Source: Candidatus Binataceae bacterium
GTDB taxonomy: Bacteria; Desulfobacterota; Binatia; Binatales; Binataceae
DNA: 64,000 nucleotides
Assembly: GCA_035308025.1 (NCBI GenBank)
Contig: DATGHL010000031.1
Coordinates: 1-64,000 of the forward strand
Direction of reading: 5' to 3'
A model generated the notes under the pieces. That model saw only the letters and a list, made by a program, of their open reading frames with translations, was not told the origin of the DNA and ran no database searches. Numbering within the stretch: position 1 is the first letter of the stretch; each line of letters starts with the position of its first letter. This document shows positions 8,831 through 18,063 of the stretch, in pieces. Both the position numbers and the translations under genes were made by a program.

Positions 8831-11206
8831 ATGATGGTGACGGCGGCAAATTCTTTTCTGTTGCGCGGAGGATTCCTCCGCGTTCGTCTATTCTGGCTGC
8901 TCCTCATGATCCTCGCCGTGGTCGCGCCGGCACGCGCACAGACGCCGTCGCCGATCGTCACCGACATCAAAATCGCGGGGAATCAACGCGTCGAGACCGA
9001 CGCCATCCGCGTCCACATCACGCAGCAGACCGGTCAACCGCTGAATCAGGCCGCCGTCGACGCAGATGTCAAGGCCATCTACAAGATGGGTTTTTTCGAC
9101 CACGCCAGCGCGGCAATCGATAACGGCGTGCTCACCTATTCGGTGACTGAGCGCCCGCTGATCAGCGACCTGCGGTTCAGCGGGATGAAAAAGATCAAGG
9201 CCGCCGACGAGCAGATTATCAATGCGCTGACGATCCATTCGGGCGCGGTCTACGATCCGCTGCGCGCCAAGAGCACGGTCCGCAATATCACCGAGGTTTA
9301 TCAGGGCAAGGGCTATCTCGACGCCAAGGTCGATTTCAAGCTGATCCCGCAACCGAACAACACGGCGATCGGCGTGATCGATGTGGACGAGGGTCCGGCG
9401 GTCAAAATTTCAAAGATCGACTTTACCGGCAACAAGGCCTATTCGGCGCGGCAGTTGCGCGGCCTCCTCGAAACCCAGCGGCACAGCGTGCTGAGCTACA
9501 TCTTCAGCACCGGTTACCTTGATCAGAAGAAACTCCAGAGCGACGTCGATCGTCTGACTTCGTTTTATTACGAGCACGGCTACGTCAATGCCGTGGTTTC
9601 GCCGCCGCAGATTACCCGGCACGGCAATTATCTGACTGTCAGCTTCGCGATTGATGAGGGACCGCAGTATAAGGTCGGCACGGTTGAGGTCGCCGGCGAT
9701 CTCAAGCTGCCGGAGAAGGATCTGATCAGCAAATTAATCCTCAAGCCCAAAGAGGTCTTCAGCGGCTCCGACATGCAGCACGACGTGCTCACCCTGTCGG
9801 ATCTTTACTCGGATCGCGGCTATGCGTACGTCAACGTCGATCCGCGCACCCAGGTCGACCCGGCGACGCGCAACGTCAACGTCGTCTACAACATTACGCC
9901 GGGCCGCGAGGTCCTGGTCGATCGCATTAAGATCACCGGCAATACCAAAACCTCGGACAAGGTAATCCGGCGGGAATTGACGATCGAGGAGCAGGAGCCT
10001 TATTCGACGGCGAGAATCCAGCGCTCCAAGCAGCTCCTCGACTCGCTCGGCTATTTTTCCAATACGCGCATTTCGACCGAGCCCGGGCCTTCACCGGACA
10101 AGATTGATCTCAACGTCGCCGTCCAGGAACAGAACACGGCATCGCTGCAGGCCGGCGGCGGTTACGACAGCTATTCGTCGATCTTCGGCAATTTCAGCGT
10201 CAGCAACAGCAATCTGTTCGGCGGCGGGGAGTCGATCTCGGCTGATGCACAGGTCGGTTTTCTCTACCAGGATTATACTGTCAGTTATACTGAGCCCTGG
10301 TTCCTCGATATTCCGCTCAGCATCTCTTTGCAGGGCTTTTACAACAAGCTCTTTTTATTTTCGTTCAATCAGAGCACGGCGGGATTCTCGGTCACGGCCA
10401 GCTATCCGCTGGTTGACCTCGGGCTCAAGCGGATTGGCCAGTTTTCGCTCGACGATATCAATCTCTCCTTGGGCTATACCTTCGAGAGCGTCGGCATCAG
10501 CGGACTCGGCGAGTTCACCACCTTCGATATTTTCCGCTACAAGGGCTACACCCGAGTCTCCGAGATCACCCCGGGTATCCGGCGCTTCACCGTTGATAAC
10601 CCTCAGGACCCGCGCAGCGGGTCGGTCCAGTCGCTGGACGTCGAACTGGCCGGGCTCGGCGGCACCGCATTTGTCAAGAGCGTGTTCCACACCCGGTTTT
10701 TCATCCCTTATATTCAGAGTCCAAAATGGGGTGAGTGGGTCTTCGCGCCGGGCGTGACTTATGGCATCGGCACGCTCCTGAGCTCGGGTTTTGGCGGGGA
10801 GTTGCCGCTCTATGAGCGCTTCTTCCCAGGCGGCAACAACGGCCTCAGTTCGGTGCGCGGTTACGAAATCTATTCGTTGGGCCCGCAGGTCACGCTCTTC
10901 GATCAGCAGGGCGCCCCGCTCGCGGTCGAGCAGGTCGGCGGCAGCCAGGAACTGCTGCTGAGCGCCGAGACCACCTTCCCGATCTGGTCCTCCTTTGGTA
11001 TCCGTGGCGCGGCCTTCCTCGACGCCGGTCAGGCCTACCGCCTGCACGATTCGATCACGCCCAGTTCTTTGCAGGCGGCCTATGGCGCGGGCGTGCGCTG
11101 GAAATCTCCCTTCGGTCCGCTGGCGGTCGATCTCGCGTTCCCGATCAACAAACGGCCCAACGATCAGGCCGTGGTTTTTGATTTCGGCGCGGGCGCGCCT
11201 CTCTAA
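8831..11206 (+). CDS. bamA: Outer membrane protein assembly factor BamA
   Basis: From the ATG pair at 8831/8834 the protein is about 791 residues, normal for BamA. It starts with a signal peptide ending in APARAQ, followed by five POTRA repeats (motifs such as ITDIKIAGN-like VTDIKIAGNQRV, ISKIDFTGN, VGTVEVAGD, VDRIKITGN), then a 16-strand barrel. The loop-6 motif VRGYE that inserts in the barrel is present, as is an aromatic-ended last strand region. The same frame is open back to 8660 but lacks a signal peptide at that end, so I prefer the internal start. BamA folds outer-membrane proteins. It leads the skp-fabZ-lpx run, as in many proteobacteria. Confidence 0.93.
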   Translation: MMVTAANSFLLRGGFLRVRLFWLLLMILAVVAPARAQTPSPIVTDIKIAGNQRVETDAIRVHITQQTGQPLNQAAVDADVKAIYKMGFFDHASAAIDNGVLTYSVTERPLISDLRFSGMKKIKAADEQIINALTIHSGAVYDPLRAKSTVRNITEVYQGKGYLDAKVDFKLIPQPNNTAIGVIDVDEGPAVKISKIDFTGNKAYSARQLRGLLETQRHSVLSYIFSTGYLDQKKLQSDVDRLTSFYYEHGYVNAVVSPPQITRHGNYLTVSFAIDEGPQYKVGTVEVAGDLKLPEKDLISKLILKPKEVFSGSDMQHDVLTLSDLYSDRGYAYVNVDPRTQVDPATRNVNVVYNITPGREVLVDRIKITGNTKTSDKVIRRELTIEEQEPYSTARIQRSKQLLDSLGYFSNTRISTEPGPSPDKIDLNVAVQEQNTASLQAGGGYDSYSSIFGNFSVSNSNLFGGGESISADAQVGFLYQDYTVSYTEPWFLDIPLSISLQGFYNKLFLFSFNQSTAGFSVTASYPLVDLGLKRIGQFSLDDINLSLGYTFESVGISGLGEFTTFDIFRYKGYTRVSEITPGIRRFTVDNPQDPRSGSVQSLDVELAGLGGTAFVKSVFHTRFFIPYIQSPKWGEWVFAPGVTYGIGTLLSSGFGGELPLYERFFPGGNNGLSSVRGYEIYSLGPQVTLFDQQGAPLAVEQVGGSQELLLSAETTFPIWSSFGIRGAAFLDAGQAYRLHDSITPSSLQAAYGAGVRWKSPFGPLAVDLAFPINKRPNDQAVVFDFGAGAPL

Positions 11207-11404
11207 CGCCAGAGCTGGCGTCTCCGCGAGCGAAGCCCGATCGGCGAGCGTGGGGATCTGCGTCAAGATGACGATGGGCAACCGCACAGTTGCGCGCCCC
11301 GGCAAGATCGGCCAGAGTTTACGCTCGAATCACCAGCCGGCCCTGTTCGTCCTCATGCTCGCTGGTCAGCGAAAGACGCTAATGCAATGGAGGGTTGGTT
11401 GGGT

Positions 11405-12058
11405 ATGACGTTTCTGTCGAAGCTTTGCGCCGCGGCACTGATGCTGGCTCTGGTCACGATGGCAGCCGCGCCCCTGCACGCAAGCGACTATAAATTAGCT
11501 TTCGTCGATATTCAGCGCGCCCTCAACGATTGCCACAACGGTAAAGCGGTCAAGACGGATTTCCGCGGGCGCATCGAGCGCCTGCAGCAGCGGTTGCAGG
11601 GCGAGCAGGACGAAGTCGAGCGGCTCAAAAAAGAGTACGAAGAAAAAGGCCCGCTGATGCAGCCCGATCAGCGCCAGAACCTCGAGGACGATTACTCCAA
11701 GAAGTTGCATGCCTTCCAGGACGACTACAAAAACTCAGCCGATGAGCTCAAGCAGAAGGATCAGGAAATGACCGGCGAGATCGTGCGCGATCTCGCGCTG
11801 GTGGTGCAGCGAATCGGCGCCAAGAGCAACTACACGATGGTCATGGAAAAGGGTTCCTTGCTCTGGGCCATCCCGAGTATCGATATCACCGACGAGGTCA
11901 TCCGCGACTACGATGCGATGAACGTCAAGCCGGGCGCGCTCGCCCAGGAAGCGATGGCCTCGAGCGGCGGCGGCCGCTTCGGTTCCGCCTCGGAGCCGCG
12001 TCCGGCGCAGCCCGAGGAAAGCGCCCCGCCGTCGGGCGGCTCGACCATCACGAAGTAA
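11405..12058 (+). CDS. skp: Periplasmic chaperone Skp/OmpH
   Basis: ATG at 11405 has a GGAGGG box 10 bases upstream; the in-frame ATG at 11387 does not. The 217-residue product has a signal peptide ending LHASD, the family opening YKLAFVDIQRALNDC, a long charged coiled coil over about residues 50-125 (the tentacles of the Skp trimer) and the return strand region NYTMVMEKG. A Pro/Ser/Gly-rich tail of about 35 residues extends past the usual end. Skp holds unfolded outer-membrane proteins in the periplasm. The position after bamA is conserved. The 198-base gap before it has a short GC hairpin just after the bamA stop and no gene. Confidence 0.9.
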   Translation: MTFLSKLCAAALMLALVTMAAAPLHASDYKLAFVDIQRALNDCHNGKAVKTDFRGRIERLQQRLQGEQDEVERLKKEYEEKGPLMQPDQRQNLEDDYSKKLHAFQDDYKNSADELKQKDQEMTGEIVRDLALVVQRIGAKSNYTMVMEKGSLLWAIPSIDITDEVIRDYDAMNVKPGALAQEAMASSGGGRFGSASEPRPAQPEESAPPSGGSTITK

Positions 12059-12070
12059 TCCGGTAGCGGC

Positions 12071-12520
12071 TTGGCGGATAAAACCCCTCACGATAACGAC
12101 CGCTTCCTCGGGCTGCTGCCTCATCGCTACCCGTTTCTGCTGGTCGATCGGGTGCTCGGTCGCGACGCCGATCACGTCCTGACGCTCAAGAATGTCACCA
12201 TCAACGAGCCGTTCTTCACCGGCCACTTTCCCGGTATGCCGGTGATGCCGGGCGTGCTCATTCTCGAAGCCCTCGCGCAGTCCGCGGCGATCCTCGCGCT
12301 CAGCATCATCGGCGAACGCCGCAGCCTCTTTATGCTGACCGGGATCGACAAGGCGCGCCTACGCCGGCGCGTCGTGCCCGGCGATCAGTTGCATATGGAA
12401 GTGCGGCTGCTGAAGCATCATCACCCGCTGTGGAAAATGCGCGGCGAGGCCCGAGTTGACGGCGAGCTCGCGGCCGAAGCCGAGCTCTCCGCGATGGAAG
12501 TCGAGGGCCAACTCCCATAG
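12071..12520 (+). CDS. fabZ: 3-hydroxyacyl-[ACP] dehydratase FabZ
   Basis: 149 residues with the hot-dog dehydratase signature LLPHRYPFLLVDRV at the N-terminus and catalytic box GHFPGMPVMPGVLILEALAQ. It dehydrates 3-hydroxyacyl-ACP in fatty acid synthesis and competes with LpxA/LpxD for that substrate. The only plausible start is TTG at 12071, 12 bases after skp, with a weak ribosome site. lpxD, which usually lies between skp and fabZ, is absent here. Confidence 0.94.
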   Translation: MADKTPHDNDRFLGLLPHRYPFLLVDRVLGRDADHVLTLKNVTINEPFFTGHFPGMPVMPGVLILEALAQSAAILALSIIGERRSLFMLTGIDKARLRRRVVPGDQLHMEVRLLKHHHPLWKMRGEARVDGELAAEAELSAMEVEGQLP

Positions 12521-12543
12521 CCGGGCGGATTCATCCAGCGGCG

Positions 12544-13308
12544 GTGATCGATCGCGCGGCAGAGATCGATTCGTCGGCGGAAATCGGCCCGGGTGCGGTT
12601 ATCGGTCCGCGCGTCAAAATCGGCGCGGAGACGCAGATCGGTCCCTATGCCGTGATCGAAGGCGACACCACGATCGGCGAACGCAACCGGATCTTTCAGT
12701 TCGCCTCAATCGGCGCCGATCCCCAGGACCTGAAGTATCACGGCGAGCCGTCGCGCCTCGAAATCGGCAACGATAACCGCATCCGTGAGTTCACCACGAT
12801 TCATCGCGGTACCGAAGGCGGCGGGATGCTCACGCGAATCGGCAACCATGTCCTGCTGATGAACTATGTTCACGTCGCCCACGACTGCGCGATTGGCGAT
12901 CACTCGATCATCGCCAATTCGACCGAAATCGCCGGTCACTGCGTCCTCGAAGAATGGGTGGTCACGGCGGGCATGTGCGGTATCCATCAGTTCAGCCGGA
13001 TCGGCGCGCACGCGATCGTGGCGGCGGGCTCGAAGGTCGCGCAGGACGTTCCGCCCTACTCGATGGTGGCGGGCGATCGCGCGCGCCTGGTGGGTGTCAA
13101 CTCGATTGGCCTCGAACGCCGCGGCTTCACTACCGAAACCATCGCGGCGCTGAAAACCGCCTTCCGCACGCTCTTTTACGGGAAGCTGCTGCGCAATCAG
13201 GCGCTCAAACGCGTGCTTGCCCGCAACGGCGAGGTCGCCGAGGTCCGCCGCCTCGTTGACTTCATCACCAACTCGCCGCGTGGCGTCGTCGGCCGCGATC
13301 GTGAATAG
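12544..13308 (+). CDS. lpxA: UDP-N-acetylglucosamine (or amino-analogue) O/N-acyltransferase LpxA
   Basis: 254 residues starting with GTG. Left-handed beta-helix hexapeptide repeats fill about residues 1-175, with QFASIG, DLKYHGEP and catalytic base H113 in HVAHDC (equivalent to E. coli H125), followed by the GMCGIHQF segment and an alpha-helical C-terminus. It performs the first acylation of lipid A synthesis. The enzyme can be O-acylating on UDP-GlcNAc or N-acylating on UDP-GlcNAc3N. The adjacent Gfo/Idh gene keeps the second option open. It overlaps lpxI by 8 bases. Confidence 0.95.
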   Translation: MIDRAAEIDSSAEIGPGAVIGPRVKIGAETQIGPYAVIEGDTTIGERNRIFQFASIGADPQDLKYHGEPSRLEIGNDNRIREFTTIHRGTEGGGMLTRIGNHVLLMNYVHVAHDCAIGDHSIIANSTEIAGHCVLEEWVVTAGMCGIHQFSRIGAHAIVAAGSKVAQDVPPYSMVAGDRARLVGVNSIGLERRGFTTETIAALKTAFRTLFYGKLLRNQALKRVLARNGEVAEVRRLVDFITNSPRGVVGRDRE

Positions 13309-14104
13309 CCTCGGCCTCATCGCCGGCAATGGCACTTTCCCGCTCGAAGTCGCCAAGGCCGCGCGGCGGCGCGGCCTCAGTATCGTCGCGATTGCCCATC
13401 GCGGCGAGACCGCGGAAGCGCTCGCGCCGCTGGTTGACGAGATCACGTGGATAAAAGTTGGCGAGCTCGAACGCATGATAGCCGTGTTCAAACGCGCCGG
13501 CGTCCGGCAAGCCGCGATGGCCGGCGGCATCGCGCGCGCCCGGCTGGCGGATTCGTTTGCCCCGGACGCGCGCGCGCTCGCGATGCTTTCGCGCATCGGA
13601 CGCTTCAGTGACGACGCCGTGCTGCGCGGCCTCGCCGCCGAAATCGAAAGTGACGGCATCGAAGTGATCGACCCAGTGCCGCTGCTCGAAGATGTCATCG
13701 CGGCCGCCGGTCTATTGGCCGGTCCGGCGCCGACCGCCGCTCAGCTCGCCGACCTGCGCCTCGCCTTCGCAGTGCTGGATGCACTCGGCGCGTTCGACGT
13801 CGGTCAGACCGTCGCTGTCCGGGACGGCGTCGTGGCCACAGTCGAGGCGATCGAAGGCACCGACGCCGCCCTGCGCCGCGCCGCCGCGGTCTGGGGCAAA
13901 GGTCTCGTCGTCGCCAAAGGCGCCAAGGCCGCGCAGGACCTTCGCTTCGACCGTCCCACGATCGGGCCGGCTACGCTCGACCTGCTCGGTGAAATCGGCG
14001 CGGCGATGCTCGGCCTGCAGGCCCGCACCGCGATGATCCTCGAACGCGAGGCCGCCTTCGCGCGCGCACAGGAACTCGGCGTCACGCTTTATGGCCATGA
14101 GTGA
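13301..14104 (+). CDS. lpxI: UDP-2,3-diacylglucosamine pyrophosphatase LpxI
   Basis: The GTG at 13301 overlaps the lpxA stop (GTGAATAG), giving 267 residues that open with LGLIAGNGTFPLEVAKAARRRG, the LpxI/DUF1009 start. Conserved features include the AMAGGIARARL segment, the RFSDDAVLRGLAAEIE helix, and the C-terminal GATLD-like region GPATLDLLGEIGAAMLGLQA. LpxI cleaves UDP-diacylglucosamine to lipid X and UMP in organisms without LpxH. It sits between lpxA and lpxB, its usual neighbours. Confidence 0.93.
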   Translation: MNSLGLIAGNGTFPLEVAKAARRRGLSIVAIAHRGETAEALAPLVDEITWIKVGELERMIAVFKRAGVRQAAMAGGIARARLADSFAPDARALAMLSRIGRFSDDAVLRGLAAEIESDGIEVIDPVPLLEDVIAAAGLLAGPAPTAAQLADLRLAFAVLDALGAFDVGQTVAVRDGVVATVEAIEGTDAALRRAAAVWGKGLVVAKGAKAAQDLRFDRPTIGPATLDLLGEIGAAMLGLQARTAMILEREAAFARAQELGVTLYGHE

Positions 14105-15068
14105 GTTGCGCGCGGCGCTCGTTGGCGCGGGACGGCTGGGCACGCTGCACGCGCAAAAATACGCCGGCATAGTGGGCGTGAAACTGGCCTGCGTGGTTGA
14201 CCTCGATCCCGACCGCGCGCAGCGGTTGGCCGATCAAACCGGAGCGAGCGCCCTGCGCGACCATCGCGAACTCGCAGGCCGCGCCGATCTCGCCACCGTC
14301 GCCGTCCCCGGCGTCGTCCATCACGCCGTCGCCCGCGACCTGATGGAACAGGGTCTCGATGTCCTCGTCGAAAAACCGATGGCTGCGACGCTCGCCGAAG
14401 CCCACGATCTCGCCGCTATCGCCGCGCGCACCGGGCGCATTTTGCAGGTCGGCCATCTCGAACGCTTTAATCCTGCGATCGTGCACCTGCGCTCGATTCT
14501 CAGCGCGCCGCGCTTCATCGAATGCCATCGGCTCGCGCCCTTCACCGAGCGCGGCGCCGACGTTGACGTCGTACTCGACCTGATGGTCCATGACCTCGAC
14601 GTGGTCCTGAGCGTGACGCGCGCGGCGCCGCAATCACTCGAAGCGGTCGGCGTCGCCGTCCTGACCGATCAACCTGACGTCGCCAATGCGCGCATCCGCT
14701 TCGCCGACGGCCTCATCGCGAACCTCAACGCGAGCCGCGTCGCGCCGCGCCGCGAGCGCAAAATTCGCTTCTTCCAGCCCGACGCCTACATCTCGCTCGA
14801 TTACGAGGCGCGCCGCATCCAGGTTTATCGCAAGACCCCACCTGCTACCGGCTCTACTTATCCGACCATCTCTGCAGAACAGGTCGACCTCGGCGACGGC
14901 GATCCGTTACTCGATGAAATCACCGCCTTTGTCACCAGCGTCCGCACCCGCTGCGCTCCGCTGGTCGGCGCCGAGGACGGTCTGCGCGTGATGGAACTGA
15001 GCGAACTGATTCGCAATTCGATCAGCCGCGACGGCGCCCCGATGGCTTTTGCAGACCGCTCACTCTGA
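14091..15068 (+). CDS. Gfo/Idh/MocA-family dehydrogenase of the lipid A cluster (GnnA-like candidate)
   Basis: 325 residues from ATG 14091 (ATG 14097 is equally good). The Rossmann motif GAGRLGTLHAQ at the start, the EKP motif (VEKPMA) with catalytic lysine, and the LDLMVHDLD histidine box identify a Gfo/Idh/MocA NAD(P)-dependent sugar dehydrogenase. It overlaps lpxI and precedes lpxB, so its substrate is probably a UDP-sugar or lipid A precursor. GnnA, which oxidises UDP-GlcNAc at C3 before GnnB amination, belongs to this superfamily. No GnnB-type aminotransferase is in the window, so the exact role is open. Confidence 0.85.
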   Translation: MAMSELRAALVGAGRLGTLHAQKYAGIVGVKLACVVDLDPDRAQRLADQTGASALRDHRELAGRADLATVAVPGVVHHAVARDLMEQGLDVLVEKPMAATLAEAHDLAAIAARTGRILQVGHLERFNPAIVHLRSILSAPRFIECHRLAPFTERGADVDVVLDLMVHDLDVVLSVTRAAPQSLEAVGVAVLTDQPDVANARIRFADGLIANLNASRVAPRRERKIRFFQPDAYISLDYEARRIQVYRKTPPATGSTYPTISAEQVDLGDGDPLLDEITAFVTSVRTRCAPLVGAEDGLRVMELSELIRNSISRDGAPMAFADRSL

Positions 15069-15093
15069 CTCTCGACCGCGTCGGAAATTCACC

Positions 15094-16251
15094 ATGACGG
15101 GAACGCGGCCACGGCGCATTTTGATGATTGCAGGTGAAGCTTCGGGCGATCATCTGGGCGCCGATCTCGCCGCTCAAATTCTCGCGCTCGCGCCTGCCTG
15201 CGAAATCTTCGGGATGGCCGGGGAGCGGATGCGCGCCTCCGGCGTCAGCGCCGTCGTCAACACCGAGGAGGTCTCGGGGATGGGAGCGACCGAACTCGCC
15301 TCGACCATCGGTCCGATCCTTGCCGCCTTTCGCCAGCTGGTGAAACTGCTCCGGCGCGATCCGCCCGATCTGGTTATCCTGATCGATTTCCCTGATTTCA
15401 ATCTCAAGTTCGCCTGGTTCGCGCGCCGCGCCGGCGTGCCCGTGCTCTACTACGTGCCGCCGCAGGTCTGGGCCTGGCGCCGCTGGCGTATCCGCACCCT
15501 GGTCAAGCGCGCTGATCAGCTCGCCGTGGTCTTTCCCTTCGAGGCCCCGCTCTACGAGCGCGCGGGCGGACGCGTGACTTTCGTCGGTCATGCGCTGCTC
15601 GATCGTGTGCAGCCGGCGCAGGATCGCACCGCCACGCTTGATCGCCACGGCTTCAAAACGCGCGCGCGCCTGCTCGCGCTTTTACCGGGCAGCCGCCGCG
15701 GCGAAATTCGCTATCTGCTCCGCCCGATGCTCGAGGCCGCGCGCGTGCTGCGCACGGACCACGACCTCGAACCGGTTATCGCGCTCGCGAATACCCTGTC
15801 GGTCGAGGATCTGCGCAGCATCGCGGGCCCCGAAGCACTCGCCGGAGTGCGTATTATCGAAGGGGACACCTATAGTATTATCGCGGCTAGCGAACTCGCG
15901 CTGGTTGCCTCGGGGACCGCGACGCTCGAGGCGGCCCTGCTCGGATGCCCGATGGTGATCGCCTACAAAATGTCAGCACTGAGTTATGCGGTGGGCCGCG
16001 CGCTCGTTCGCGGCGTTGATTGCGTAGGGATGCCCAATCTTCTCGCCGGGCGCCAAGTTGTGCCCGAGCTGATCCAGTATGACGTCACCCCGGCCAAGCT
16101 GGTGCGCGCCGCCGAACCGATGCTGGACGAAAGCCTCCGCAGGGAAGTGATAGCCGAGTTGCGCGCCTTGCGGATGACGCTCGGCGAGCCGGGGGCATCG
16201 GCGCGCGTGGCGGCGATCGCACTGCAGATGAGCGATTCGTGCCGCAAATGA
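15094..16251 (+). CDS. lpxB: Lipid-A-disaccharide synthase LpxB
   Basis: From ATG 15094 (MTGTRPRRIL) the protein is 385 residues. It has the GT19 signatures GEASGDHLGADL near the N-terminus, FGMAGERM, the membrane-facing WAWRRWR segment, and the UDP-binding C-terminal domain with LLPGSRRGEIRYLLRPM and the SGTATLEAAL loop. It condenses lipid X with UDP-diacylglucosamine at the inner membrane. An upstream in-frame ATG at 15049 would overlap the previous gene by 20 bases and adds residues not seen in the family. Confidence 0.94.
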   Translation: MTGTRPRRILMIAGEASGDHLGADLAAQILALAPACEIFGMAGERMRASGVSAVVNTEEVSGMGATELASTIGPILAAFRQLVKLLRRDPPDLVILIDFPDFNLKFAWFARRAGVPVLYYVPPQVWAWRRWRIRTLVKRADQLAVVFPFEAPLYERAGGRVTFVGHALLDRVQPAQDRTATLDRHGFKTRARLLALLPGSRRGEIRYLLRPMLEAARVLRTDHDLEPVIALANTLSVEDLRSIAGPEALAGVRIIEGDTYSIIAASELALVASGTATLEAALLGCPMVIAYKMSALSYAVGRALVRGVDCVGMPNLLAGRQVVPELIQYDVTPAKLVRAAEPMLDESLRREVIAELRALRMTLGEPGASARVAAIALQMSDSCRK

Positions 16252-16276
16252 TCGATTAATATACCTAAAGTAACAC

Positions 16277-18049
16277 ATGAGATTGCTGCCACCGCTCTAT
16301 CTCCGCCTGCTCGGCTATCTGCGGCGCTACCTGTTCCCTTATGTCCTGATCCTGCTCATCACGATGCTGGTGCTGAGCGCCACCAACGGCGTCATCACGT
16401 TGCTGATCAAGCGCTTCATTGATCAGATGACGAATAAGCACGACCTGCATGACATTGCCGCCGTGCGCGTTCTGTCCCTCGAAGCGCTCGCGCTCTTTCT
16501 GATCCGCGCCGCCGCCGACTTCGGTTCCGATTATCTGCAGGCTTACATCGGTCAGAAGATCACGCTCGATTTGCGCTCGGGGCTCAACGAGCGTCTGCAA
16601 AACCAGTCGCTTGCATTCTTCAATCGCACCTCGACCGGTGTGATGATGTCGCGGGTCATTAACGACGTGCAGCTCGTGACCGGCGGAGCGATCAACAGCC
16701 TAACTTCAATCTTCGGCGACGGCGCGACCCTGATTGCGGTGTTGGCGACCGCAATCTACATAGATTGGAAACTGGCGCTGATCGCTTTCTTGGTCTTCCC
16801 CGCGGCCGTCCTGCCGGTCGCGACCTTCTCGAAGCGGATGCGCCGCATGACCCGCGAAGCCCAAAAACAGATGGGCGGTCTCAACGTCGTGCTGCAAGAG
16901 ACTTACCAGGGCAATCGCGTCGTCAAGGCCTTCGGGATGGAGGATTACGAGCGCGGCCGTTTTCATCGCGAGCTGCGGCGGCTCTTCCGCATCAGTATGC
17001 GCGTGGCGCGCATCAAGGCCGCCACCGGGCCGATCATCGAAGTGATGGGCGCGTTCGCGATCGTCGCCGTGATCTGGTGGGGCTCGGTTTCGGTGCTTTC
17101 CGGCACGCGCACCTATGGCACCTTTGGCGCGTTCATCGCCGCGATGCTGATTATCTACCAGCCGTTCAAAAGCTTGACGAAAACCAACAATGATATTCAG
17201 CAAGGGCTGGCAGCAACGGAGCGCGTCTTCGAGATGATGGACGCGCCGGTCGAGGTGCGCGACGATCCGGCCGGGCTCGAACTCGCGTCCGGCAACCATA
17301 CCATTGCGCTCGAAGAGGTGAGCTTCCGTTATAGCGACGCCTGGGTGCTCGAAGGGATCAACCTGACGATCGGCGCGGGCGAAGTGGTCGCGCTGGTCGG
17401 TATGAGCGGCGGCGGCAAATCAACTATCGCCGACCTGGTGCCGCGCTTTTACGATGTCCAGCGCGGCGCTGTAACGATCGACGGAATAGATGTGCGCCGC
17501 CTGAAAATTGCCTCGCTGCGCGCGCAAATCGGCATCGTCACCCAGCAGACCTTTCTCTTCAACGATACGGTTCGCGCCAATATCGCTTACGGCAGTATGG
17601 AAAAAAGCCTCGACTCCGTGATCGCTGCGGCGCGCGACGCCAATGCTCATGACTTCATCACGCGGCTGCCCGACGGCTACGACACCGTGGTCGGCGAGTT
17701 GGGTGTCCGGCTCTCGGGCGGCGAGCGCCAACGTCTCGCGATCGCCCGCGCGTTGCTCAAAAACGCCCCGATCCTGATTCTCGATGAAGCGACTTCGGCG
17801 CTCGACTCCGACGCCGAACGCCAGGTCCAGGAGGCGCTCGAGCGCCTGATGGAGAATCGCACCACACTCGTGATCGCCCATCGACTCTCCACTGTCCGGC
17901 GCGCTGATCGCATCGTCGTCGTGGTGCATGGCCGCATCGTCGAGACCGGCACGCACGATGAGTTGATCGCGCGCGGCGGCGAATACGGCCGCCTGCACGA
18001 TCTGCAATTCAGACCCACGCTTGCAACCAACGGCGATCTCACCGGCTGA
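16277..18049 (+). CDS. msbA: Lipid A/LPS flippase MsbA-type ABC transporter
   Basis: 590-residue half-transporter. The N-terminal six-helix export domain covers about residues 15-310, followed by the ATPase with Walker A GMSGGGKST (375-383), the Q-loop in TQQTFLFNDTV, signature LSGGERQ, Walker B LILDEATSALD and the switch H in VIAHRLST. Length and position between lpxB and waaA support MsbA, which flips core-lipid A across the inner membrane, over a drug exporter. The 25-base gap after lpxB has no good ribosome site. Confidence 0.92.
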   Translation: MRLLPPLYLRLLGYLRRYLFPYVLILLITMLVLSATNGVITLLIKRFIDQMTNKHDLHDIAAVRVLSLEALALFLIRAAADFGSDYLQAYIGQKITLDLRSGLNERLQNQSLAFFNRTSTGVMMSRVINDVQLVTGGAINSLTSIFGDGATLIAVLATAIYIDWKLALIAFLVFPAAVLPVATFSKRMRRMTREAQKQMGGLNVVLQETYQGNRVVKAFGMEDYERGRFHRELRRLFRISMRVARIKAATGPIIEVMGAFAIVAVIWWGSVSVLSGTRTYGTFGAFIAAMLIIYQPFKSLTKTNNDIQQGLAATERVFEMMDAPVEVRDDPAGLELASGNHTIALEEVSFRYSDAWVLEGINLTIGAGEVVALVGMSGGGKSTIADLVPRFYDVQRGAVTIDGIDVRRLKIASLRAQIGIVTQQTFLFNDTVRANIAYGSMEKSLDSVIAAARDANAHDFITRLPDGYDTVVGELGVRLSGGERQRLAIARALLKNAPILILDEATSALDSDAERQVQEALERLMENRTTLVIAHRLSTVRRADRIVVVVHGRIVETGTHDELIARGGEYGRLHDLQFRPTLATNGDLTG

Positions 18050-18063
18050 TCGACGATTCGCTT

